Shown here: one piece after another, positions 41,965 through 48,929 of the stretch
Position numbering within the stretch: the first letter of the stretch is position 1
Layout: every line of letters begins with the position of its first letter
From: an uncultured Clostridia bacterium
Lineage (GTDB): Bacteria > Bacillota > Clostridia > Oscillospirales > Acutalibacteraceae
Reading direction: 5' to 3'
Length of the DNA: 64,000 bases
Assembly (NCBI GenBank): GCA_944384985.1
Contig: CALWVM010000012.1
Coordinates: 1 to 64,000, forward strand
Program-made: the position numbers and the translations under genes
The notes under the pieces: generated by a model
Seen by the model: only the letters and a program-made list of their open reading frames with translations
Told to the model about the DNA's origin: nothing
Databases searched by the model: none

Positions 41965-42810
41965 TTATTTCTGCGGGGTGGTCTCGCGCAGCAGCTTTTC
42001 CCGGCAGGCATCCTGCAAGACCTTCAAAAGTGCGGGATCCTTGCCGCCGACAGGTGCGCCGTCGAGTTCACATGCGGCCATACACTGTGCGCCCGAAGAC
42101 GATACAATGACTTCATCCGCTGCGCGAAGTTCCCCCATGGTGTAGTCGCGCTCTTCCACGGGAATGCCTTTCTCCCGGCAGATCTCCAAAAGATGCTTTC
42201 TCGAAATCCCCGGCAGCACAAGGTTGTCGAGCTGGTGCGTGATGAACACGCCGTCTTTTAAGATGGAGACGTTCGAGTGCGCGCACTCCGTCACCAGATC
42301 CCCGCGGTGGAACACGGTTTCCTGGCAGCCTTTTTCCTGCGCACGCTGGCTTGCCATAACGCTCGGGATCAGATTGAGCGTTTTGATGTTGCAGTGCAGA
42401 AAGCGCGTGTCCTCCATGGAGATGAGCTTGTATTTCTGCGCCATGTCCTTCATTTCGCAGGGCAGGCAGTAAATGAGCAGGTTGCTTTTGGTGCCGGGAA
42501 ACGCGTGGTTGCGCAGCCCCGAACCGCGTGTGGACTGCCAGTAGACAAACTGGTTCGGGTCATCCACTTTCCGCACGCAATCATAAAGCGCCGCTTTGAG
42601 CTCTTCGCGTTCCACGGGCGCGGGGATCTCCAAAAGCCGGCAGCTGTTGTAGAAGCGGTCCAGATGCTCTTCCAGTGCAAAAATGATGTGGTTGACGGAA
42701 TACGTAGCGTCATACACGCCGTCGCCGAAATAGACGCTGCGGTCTCCCATCGGGATGGTCATTTCCTCAATAAGCCCCGTTTTGCCGTTATAATATCCAA
42801 TATTTTCCAT
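41965..42810 (-). CDS. dat: D-amino-acid (D-alanine) transaminase, class IV
   Basis: The 281-residue fold-type IV PLP enzyme has FGDGVYDATYSVNH at the N-terminus, catalytic Lys in CNIKTLNLIPSVMASQRA, and DLVTECAHSNVSILKDG, where branched-chain enzymes have E-G-T. RGSGLRNH carries the Arg typical of D-amino-acid transaminases. It exchanges D-alanine and 2-oxoglutarate for pyruvate and D-glutamate. ATG 42810 follows AGGGGA. It is the first gene of a seven-gene operon with a perfect promoter. A sister assignment (4-amino-4-deoxychorismate lyase or BCAT) is less likely given alr and the cyclase genes. Confidence 0.85.
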   Translation of the reverse strand: MENIGYYNGKTGLIEEMTIPMGDRSVYFGDGVYDATYSVNHIIFALEEHLDRFYNSCRLLEIPAPVEREELKAALYDCVRKVDDPNQFVYWQSTRGSGLRNHAFPGTKSNLLIYCLPCEMKDMAQKYKLISMEDTRFLHCNIKTLNLIPSVMASQRAQEKGCQETVFHRGDLVTECAHSNVSILKDGVFITHQLDNLVLPGISRKHLLEICREKGIPVEERDYTMGELRAADEVIVSSSGAQCMAACELDGAPVGGKDPALLKVLQDACREKLLRETTPQK

Positions 42811-42907
42811 GTTTGCGCCATCCCCTGACAAAATCAAAAAATAGAAAGCCAGACCGCTTCCCATTGCCCATCCTTGTGCATACGAAATACGACCCGACTT
42901 CCTTTTC

Positions 42908-42936
42908 ATTATAATCTGCGGCGCAAGGGGTGTCAA
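42908..42936 (-). promoter_or_regulatory. Perfect sigma-A promoter of the D-amino-acid operon
   Basis: On the minus strand TTGACA (plus 42931-42936) and TATAAT (plus 42908-42913) have a 17 bp spacer. The leader to ATG 42810 is about 90 nt and I see no riboswitch-like structure in it. The remaining 150 bp up to the allose operon hold no gene. Confidence 0.9.
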
Positions 42937-43089
42937 CCAAAAAAATACATTTTTCACGAAATTTTTGTGCGCTGCCGCGCGGACAATCCCGCGCTTTCGC
43001 ATAACGGCAAAAAACTTTCAAATACTATCGCAGAAGACGGTGTGCAAAGACTTGCCGCGCGGTAAAATCCGGAAAAAGGGGCGATCGGA

Positions 43090-44625
43090 ATGCAGGCGGA
43101 AACGCTCGTACAGATGAAACACGTGCGGAAGGAATTTCCGGGCGTGACGGCGCTTTCGGATATGTCCTTTGACATCCGCGCGGGCGAAGTGCACGTGCTG
43201 CTCGGGGAAAACGGCGCGGGCAAATCGACGCTGATGAAGATTTTAAGCGGGGTGTATACGCCGACCTCCGGCAGCATCGTTGTCGATGGCAAGGCTTACA
43301 AAAACCTGACCCCACATGATGCGGACCGGCTCGGCATCCGCGTGATCTATCAGGAATTGAGCGTCATCCCGACGCTTTCCATCCGGGAAAATCTGTTTGT
43401 CGACAGACTTCCCATAAAAAAACACGGGCCTTTTCATACGGTGGATCACGACGAGATGCAGCGCCGCGCCGAAGGCTTGCTCGAGAAGGTGGGGCTTCGC
43501 CGCGACGCGCGCACGCTTGTGGAAGATTTAAGCATTTCGGAAAAACAGCAGGTCGAAATCGCCAAAGCCCTCGCCGTGGACAGCCGCGTCATCGTCATGG
43601 ACGAGCCGACCGCTTCGTTAACGCACGAGGAGGTGCGGCACCTGTTCGACGTCATCCGTGCGCTTAAGGCGCAGGGCAAGGGGATCGTATTTATTTCCCA
43701 CAAACTCGGCGAGATCATGGAGATCGGCGACTGCGTGACCGTGCTCAAGGACGGTGCGAACGTCGGCACGCATGCCGTTTCTGATGTGACGGCGGACGAC
43801 CTTGTGACGATGATGGTCGGGCGGCAGATCCGCAAAAATTATCAGGATGAAAACACGCCGGACAGCTTCGAGCAGGAAGAGGTCCTGTTTGAAGTGCAGG
43901 GGCTCACGCGCCGCGACGGCAAGGCGAAGAACGTTTCCTTCCGTTTGCACAAAGGCGAGATCCTGGGCTTCGCAGGGCTTGTGGGCGCGGGCAGAAGCGA
44001 ACTGATGGACGCTGTGTTCGGCGCCGCGCCGAAGCAGTCGGGGAGAATCTTTCTGCATGGGAAAGAGATCCGCACAAAAAGCCCATACCGTGCCATCCGC
44101 CATTCGCTGGCCATGGTGACCGAAAACCGCCGCGAGACGGGATTTTTCCAAAATTTTGATATTAAGGAGAATATCTCGCTCATTTCTTTTTTGAAAACGG
44201 CGCGCGGCGGCGGAACGCTGGGTCTTATCGACCGCCGTTTTGAGCGGGAATGCGCCGAACGGCAGCGCAAAGCCTTACGCATCAAATGCGCGTCCATCGA
44301 CCAACTCGTTGCGGAACTTTCCGGCGGCAACCAGCAAAAGGTCATTTTGGGCAGATGGCTCGCGGCGCAGTCCGAAATTCTGATCTTTGACGAACCGACA
44401 AAGGGCATCGATGTTGGCAGCAAGGCGGAAATCTACGCGCTTATGCGCGGGCTTGCCGACAGCGGCAAAGGCGTTTTGGTGGTGTCCTCGGAACTGCCCG
44501 AACTGCTCGCCGTGTGCGACACCATTGCCGTCTACCGCGAGGGCGAGATTGTCCGCACTTTCTCGCACCGCGACGCGACAGAGGAAAAAATCATGCTGGC
44601 TGCCACCGCCGATGGTGCAGAATGA
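43090..44625 (+). CDS. alsA: Sugar ABC transporter ATP-binding protein, two ABC domains (allose type)
   Basis: The 511-residue RbsA/AlsA-type double ATPase has Walker A GENGAGKSTLMKILSG and Walker B IVMDEPTASL in the first half. In the second half the P-loop is degenerate (GLVGAGRSELMDAVFG) while ELSGGNQQKVILGRWL and LIFDEPTKGIDVG are intact, the usual asymmetry of this family. It energises monosaccharide uptake at the inner face of the membrane. The permease, binding protein, epimerase and kinase genes that follow identify D-allose as the likely sugar. No convincing promoter is visible upstream. Confidence 0.93.
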   Translation: MQAETLVQMKHVRKEFPGVTALSDMSFDIRAGEVHVLLGENGAGKSTLMKILSGVYTPTSGSIVVDGKAYKNLTPHDADRLGIRVIYQELSVIPTLSIRENLFVDRLPIKKHGPFHTVDHDEMQRRAEGLLEKVGLRRDARTLVEDLSISEKQQVEIAKALAVDSRVIVMDEPTASLTHEEVRHLFDVIRALKAQGKGIVFISHKLGEIMEIGDCVTVLKDGANVGTHAVSDVTADDLVTMMVGRQIRKNYQDENTPDSFEQEEVLFEVQGLTRRDGKAKNVSFRLHKGEILGFAGLVGAGRSELMDAVFGAAPKQSGRIFLHGKEIRTKSPYRAIRHSLAMVTENRRETGFFQNFDIKENISLISFLKTARGGGTLGLIDRRFERECAERQRKALRIKCASIDQLVAELSGGNQQKVILGRWLAAQSEILIFDEPTKGIDVGSKAEIYALMRGLADSGKGVLVVSSELPELLAVCDTIAVYREGEIVRTFSHRDATEEKIMLAATADGAE

Positions 44626-44639
44626 AAGGGGAACGCAAC

Positions 44640-45608
44640 ATGGCATCCAATGCACGAGCAAAAGAAAAACCGACTTTTAACGCGCTCTGGCAGCGCTTCG
44701 GTACATTCGGCATCCTGATCCTGCTGCTCGCGATCCTCGCCATTGCGCGGCCCGGGCATTTCTTTTCGACTTCGACCCTTACACAGATCTTAGCGCAAAG
44801 TTCCGTCAATATTCTCATTGCGCTCGGCGAATTCTTTGCGATCCTGATCGCGGGCATCGACCTTTCCGTCGGCTCGGTCGTCGCGCTGACCGGCATGGTG
44901 ACCGCACAGATGATGGTCGCGGGCGTGCACCCGCTGCTTGCCGTGCTGCTTGGCGTATTGCTCGGCGGCGTGTTGGGGCTTATCAACGGGGCGCTTGTCA
45001 ACGGCACAGGGCTGCACCCGTTTATTATCACTTTGGGCACGCAGGCGATTTTACGCGGCGTCACCTTGATGATTTCGAATTCCAGCGCCGTGTTCGGGTT
45101 CCCCGCAAGCTTTACGCGCACCATTTCCGTCAACGTGTTCGGACTCATCCCCTTGGTTGCGATCATCGCCCTCTTGGCGGCGGTGGTGCTCTCGTTTTTA
45201 ACGCGGCAGACAAAGCTCGGCAGAAATATCTACGCCCTCGGCGGCAACCGCGAAGCGGCATGGTACGCGGGCATCAATGTAAAGCTGCACACCTTGATTG
45301 TCTTTATGATCTCGGGGCTGTGCGCGGGGCTTGCGGGCGTGGTGCTGCTCGGGCGCGTCGGCTCAGCGGAACCTGCGGCGGCAACCGGCTTTGAAACGTA
45401 TGCCATCGCAGCGGCGATCATTGGCGGCACCAGCTTTTTCGGCGGCAAGGGGAAAATCTTCGGCGTGGTCATCGGCGGCTTCATCATCGGCGTCATCAAC
45501 TTCGGCATGAACCTGTTGTCCCTGCCGAGCACCCTGCAGCAAGTCGTTATGGGCGCGCTCATCATCGGCTCCGTCGCGCTCGACCGCTTTGTCGCGAACA
45601 AAAAGTAA
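44640..45608 (+). CDS. alsC: Sugar ABC transporter permease (allose type)
   Basis: The 322-residue polytopic BPD_transp_2 family permease starts at ATG 44640 after AAAGGGG. Recognisable segments are AGIDLSVGSVVALTG, GLHPFIITLGTQAILRGV, GGNREAAWYAGINV and GGTSFFGGKGKIFGVVIGG, all RbsC/AlsC hallmarks. It forms the membrane channel of the sugar importer with AlsA. It lies 14 nt after alsA and 16 nt before alsE. Confidence 0.94.
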   Translation: MASNARAKEKPTFNALWQRFGTFGILILLLAILAIARPGHFFSTSTLTQILAQSSVNILIALGEFFAILIAGIDLSVGSVVALTGMVTAQMMVAGVHPLLAVLLGVLLGGVLGLINGALVNGTGLHPFIITLGTQAILRGVTLMISNSSAVFGFPASFTRTISVNVFGLIPLVAIIALLAAVVLSFLTRQTKLGRNIYALGGNREAAWYAGINVKLHTLIVFMISGLCAGLAGVVLLGRVGSAEPAAATGFETYAIAAAIIGGTSFFGGKGKIFGVVIGGFIIGVINFGMNLLSLPSTLQQVVMGALIIGSVALDRFVANKK

Positions 45609-45624
45609 GGAAAGGGGCAGAACC

Positions 45625-46308
45625 ATGAAGCCTATGTTTAACCCGTCTTTGATGTGCATGGATTTTCTGGATATGCGAAATCAGGCGGCAATTCTCAATA
45701 CCCGCTGCGATATGTACCACGCGGATGTCATGGACGGGCATTATGTGAAGAACATTACGCTCTCGCCCGATTTTATCCGTGCGTTTCATTCCGTCGCCGA
45801 AAAGCCCATCGACTGCCACCTGATGGTGACAAACCCCGATGACTTTCTCGAACCGCTTGCCGAAGCGGGTGCCGAGGTGCTGTGCGTGCAGGCGGAGACG
45901 ATCAACCGCGACGCGTTCCGGATCCTCAACAGAATCGAATCGCTCGGCTGCAAAACCGGGCTTGTGCTCAATCCCGCAACGCCGCTCGATTTTGCGCGGC
46001 ATTATCTCGATCGCATTGATATTTTAACGATTATGACCGTGGACCCCGGCTTTGCGGGGCAGCCGTTTATCCCCGAAATGCTCGAAAAAATCCGCGAAGC
46101 GCGCGAATTCCGGGAAAAGCACGGCTGCAAATACAAAATCGAAGTGGACGGCTCCTGCAACGAACGCACCTTTAAGGCGTTGTATGAAGCGGGCGCGGAA
46201 ATTTTTATTGTCGGTACGTCAGGCCTTTTCTCGAAGGACCGCGATTTGGCGCGGGCGTGGGAGAAAATGCTTGCAGATTACACCCGCGCAACGGGTGAAC
46301 CGGTGTGA
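45625..46308 (+). CDS. alsE: D-allulose-6-phosphate 3-epimerase
   Basis: The 227-residue protein has the RPE-like TIM barrel with SLMCMDFLDM, YHADVMDGHYVKNITLSPDF (metal His/Asp), DCHLMVTNP, TVDPGFAGQPFI and EVDGSCNERTF. The CMDF start and the length resemble AlsE rather than ribulose-5-phosphate epimerase. It converts allulose 6-phosphate to fructose 6-phosphate, the last specific step of allose breakdown. It starts at ATG 45625 after GGAAAGGGG. Confidence 0.9.
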   Translation: MKPMFNPSLMCMDFLDMRNQAAILNTRCDMYHADVMDGHYVKNITLSPDFIRAFHSVAEKPIDCHLMVTNPDDFLEPLAEAGAEVLCVQAETINRDAFRILNRIESLGCKTGLVLNPATPLDFARHYLDRIDILTIMTVDPGFAGQPFIPEMLEKIREAREFREKHGCKYKIEVDGSCNERTFKALYEAGAEIFIVGTSGLFSKDRDLARAWEKMLADYTRATGEPV

Positions 46309-46325
46309 GAAAAGAGGAGAATGTT

Positions 46326-47285
46326 TTGGAACAGTTGACCATCGGTGTGGACATCGGCGGCACGAACTTCCGCATCGGCACAGTGGACGCGGCGGGAAAC
46401 GTCTTTGATTTTGAAAGCCATTCGAGCGCCATGTTCCGCAAAGAAGACGCCGCCGAGGTGCTTGCGCATGTGATTCTTGGCTATATGGAGCGTTACGCGG
46501 TGCGCGGCCGCGTGCGGGGCATTGGGGTGGGTGTGCCCGCCGTCGTCAGCCGCGACAAACGGCTGGTGCGCTCCGCGCCGAATCTGCCCGGCTTTGATTC
46601 GCTCGCACTTCCGGAGCTTTTGGAAGCGCAGCTTTGTCTGCCCGTGTTTCTCGACCGTGACGTTAATCTGCTGCTGCGCAGTGATATAGATACGCTTCGC
46701 CTCGATGCCGACAAAACCATTTTGGGCTTTTACGTCGGCACGGGCTTCGGCAACGCGATTTATCTGGACGGCCGGTTCTACGCCGGCAAAAACGGCGCCG
46801 CGGGCGAGCTTGGGCACATCCCGATGCTCGATCTCACAGAAACATGCTCCTGCGGAAACGTCGGCTGCTGTGAAGTGCGCTGCTCCGGGCGCGCGCTCGA
46901 GCAGCTTGCTCGGCAGCTGTTCCCCGAAACGCCCGTGCGGCAGGTGTTCGCAAAACACCCGGACCACCCCGCGCTTGAGCGTTTCGTGCGCGACCTTGCC
47001 GTGCCCATTGCGGCGGAGATCAATATTTTAGACCCCGACTGCGCTGTGCTTTCGGGCGGGGTGCTTGGGATGCCCGGCTTTCCGCGGGCGGTGCTGCTTG
47101 CTGCAATACACGCGCATGTGCGCAAGCCCTACCCCGCAACCGGTCTCGACTTGCGTTTCGCAGAGCCGAGCCCCACAAGCGGCGTGCGCGGCGGCGGGAT
47201 GCTCGCCCGGGCGCTGCTTGCGCAAACAGGATCCCGCGGTGCCTATGCGGTGCAGGCGGTATATGAAAAGAGGGAATCATCATGA
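46326..47285 (+). CDS. alsK: ROK-family sugar kinase, probably allokinase
   Basis: The 319-residue ROK kinase starts at TTG 46326, 5 nt after AGAGGAGA. The earlier in-frame GTG 46305 overlaps alsE and lies before that site. The phosphate loop is GVDIGGTNFRIG. The ROK zinc motif GELGHIPM...CSCGNVGCCEVRCSG is present, with the catalytic Asp in LDRDVNLLL. Its place after alsE and before the binding protein gene supports phosphorylation of D-allose. The C-terminal GGGMLARALL is usual. Confidence 0.88.
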   Translation: MEQLTIGVDIGGTNFRIGTVDAAGNVFDFESHSSAMFRKEDAAEVLAHVILGYMERYAVRGRVRGIGVGVPAVVSRDKRLVRSAPNLPGFDSLALPELLEAQLCLPVFLDRDVNLLLRSDIDTLRLDADKTILGFYVGTGFGNAIYLDGRFYAGKNGAAGELGHIPMLDLTETCSCGNVGCCEVRCSGRALEQLARQLFPETPVRQVFAKHPDHPALERFVRDLAVPIAAEINILDPDCAVLSGGVLGMPGFPRAVLLAAIHAHVRKPYPATGLDLRFAEPSPTSGVRGGGMLARALLAQTGSRGAYAVQAVYEKRESS

Positions 47286-48274
47286 AAAAAAGCATTCGAA
47301 AACGCGTATTTTACGTTTTGCTCGCATCTGTCCTGCTGCTGACGGGCATACTTGCGGGCTGCGGCGGCGATACGCCCGGCGGCGGTACGGGGACCGCGCA
47401 GGCGGATTACGCCGTGATTTTGAAAACGCTGTCGAACGATTTTTGGTCGACCATGAAGACCGGCATTGAAGAGGAGGCCGAAAAACAGGGCGTCACGGTG
47501 GATATTTTCGCCGCCAACAGCGAGGAGGATACCGAAGGACAGCTTCGCATTTTGGAAAACTGCATTGCGAAGGGATACAAAGCCATCGGCGTTGCCCCGC
47601 TTTCCCCCACGAATCTGCTGAATGGCGTAGCGCAGGCGAACCAAAAGGGCATTTACGTCATGAACATTGATGAAAAAATGGATATGGATACGCTCAAAAG
47701 CGTCGGCGGCAGCGTCATTGCCTTTGCTACAACGGATAACGTCGCAGTTGGGGAAAAAGCGGCGAACTATATCATCAGTAAACTGACTTCCGGCGGCAAG
47801 GTTGCCATCATCGAGGGCAAGGCGGGCAATGCCTCGGGCGAAGCGCGCAAACAGGGTGCGACGGATGCGTTTCGTGCGGCATCCAGCATTGACCTCGTCG
47901 CCTCCCAACCGGCGGATTGGGACCGGCAGAAAGCACTCGACACCGCCGCAAGCATTTTGCAGCAGAACCCGGATCTTCGCGCGTTTTACTGCTGCAACGA
48001 CACCATGGCGCTCGGCACATTGCAGGCGGTGAAAAACGCCGGCAAACTCGGCGAGGTGCTCGTGGTCGGCACGGACGGTGCGGCAGAAGCGATCGAGAGC
48101 ATCCGCGCAGGGGAATTGACCGCCACCGTCGCGCAGGACTCCGCCGAGATCGGCGCAACCTCTTTGCGCAAAATGATTGAAGCGGTGCAGTCAGGCGCTG
48201 CGATTGACCCGAATGCCGAGCCTGAGACGATCCCCGTGGATTCCTACATTGTGGAGCAGGATTCCGTCGGGTAA
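47282..48274 (+). CDS. alsB: Sugar ABC transporter substrate-binding lipoprotein (allose type)
   Basis: The 330-residue protein has a lipoprotein signal with lipobox LAGC (Cys about 27), then a Gly/Thr-rich linker and a periplasmic-binding-protein-I fold (VILKTLSNDFWSTMKTGIEE, GVAPLSPTNLLNGV, NIDEKMDMD, YCCNDTMALGTLQAV, VVGTDGAAEAI). In a Gram-positive cell it is tethered outside the membrane and delivers sugar to AlsC. It overlaps alsK by 4 nt. The NDFW motif and Asp/Asn contacts resemble E. coli AlsB. Confidence 0.92.
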   Translation: MKKSIRKRVFYVLLASVLLLTGILAGCGGDTPGGGTGTAQADYAVILKTLSNDFWSTMKTGIEEEAEKQGVTVDIFAANSEEDTEGQLRILENCIAKGYKAIGVAPLSPTNLLNGVAQANQKGIYVMNIDEKMDMDTLKSVGGSVIAFATTDNVAVGEKAANYIISKLTSGGKVAIIEGKAGNASGEARKQGATDAFRAASSIDLVASQPADWDRQKALDTAASILQQNPDLRAFYCCNDTMALGTLQAVKNAGKLGEVLVVGTDGAAEAIESIRAGELTATVAQDSAEIGATSLRKMIEAVQSGAAIDPNAEPETIPVDSYIVEQDSVG

Positions 48275-48307
48275 GGAAAAGGCGATCTGTAAAAAGGGGA
48301 CAGTGTT

Positions 48308-48751
48308 ATGAAAATTGCAATCGGCTGCGACCATGTCGGGTTGGAACTCAAACCCTGCATCGTCGAGCATCTCGAAAAGCGCGGGCACACCGTGCAGGAT
48401 TTCGGTACAAACAGCTACGAGCGCACGGATTATCCCATCTACGGCAAAGCGGTCGCCGAAGCGGTGGCAAGCGGCGCGTGCGAAAAGGGCATCGTGCTCT
48501 GTGGCACGGGTGTGGGTATTTCGATTGCCGCCAATAAGATACACGGCATACGCGCCGTGGTCTGCTCGGAACCCTATTCCGCACTGCTGTCGCGCCGCCA
48601 CAACGATACGAACGTGCTGGCGCTCGGTGCGCGCGTGGTGGGTAGCGCCCTGGCGCTGATGATTGTGGATGCGTGGCTTGCGGGGAAATACGAGGGCGGC
48701 AGACACGCAAAGCGTGTGGATATGCTTACCGAACTCGACCGCCTGCGCTGA
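48308..48751 (+). CDS. rpiB: Ribose/allose-6-phosphate isomerase RpiB
   Basis: The 147-residue RpiB/LacAB-family isomerase has IGCDHVGLELK at the start, GIVLCGTGVGISIAANKIHGIRA with the catalytic Cys, HNDTNVLALGAR and RHAKRVDML. E. coli RpiB also isomerises allose 6-phosphate to allulose 6-phosphate. Placed last in the allose operon, this copy supplies the step between AlsK and AlsE. A ribose-5-phosphate role in central metabolism is also possible. It is 33 nt after alsB and is followed by a terminator. Confidence 0.93.
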   Translation: MKIAIGCDHVGLELKPCIVEHLEKRGHTVQDFGTNSYERTDYPIYGKAVAEAVASGACEKGIVLCGTGVGISIAANKIHGIRAVVCSEPYSALLSRRHNDTNVLALGARVVGSALALMIVDAWLAGKYEGGRHAKRVDMLTELDRLR

Positions 48752-48773
48752 CCGTGCGGCATGAGACGAAAAA

Positions 48774-48812
48774 CACGGCTTCGTTCCTACAAACGAAGCC
48801 GTGCCTTTCTGT
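48774..48812 (+). terminator. Terminator of the allose operon
   Basis: CACGGCTTCGTT pairs with AACGAAGCCGTG around CCTACA, followed by CCTTTCTGTTT. Confidence 0.85.
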
Positions 48813-48845
48813 TTATGTTGAAATGTTAAAAAATCTGTCAAAATG

Positions 48846-48875
48846 TTGACGAACCAAATGCGTGTGTGGTACAAT
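48846..48875 (+). promoter_or_regulatory. Sigma-A promoter of the ligase-ACP-acyltransferase fusion gene
   Basis: TTGACG at 48846-48851 and TACAAT at 48870-48875 have an 18 bp spacer. Confidence 0.75.
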
Positions 48876-48929
48876 GCAGCCGATACGCACACCCCAACAA
48901 AAGACCCCTGAACTTGGAGACCTCAGATT

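Noticed and set aside
42811..42913. N-terminal extension of the D-amino-acid transaminase from an upstream in-frame ATG
   Set aside because: The extension begins at the -10 box of the promoter and has no ribosome site; the family start fits ATG 42810.
42811..43089. Riboswitch in the leader of the D-amino-acid operon or before the allose operon
   Set aside because: No conserved riboswitch core or terminator/antiterminator pair was found in either leader.
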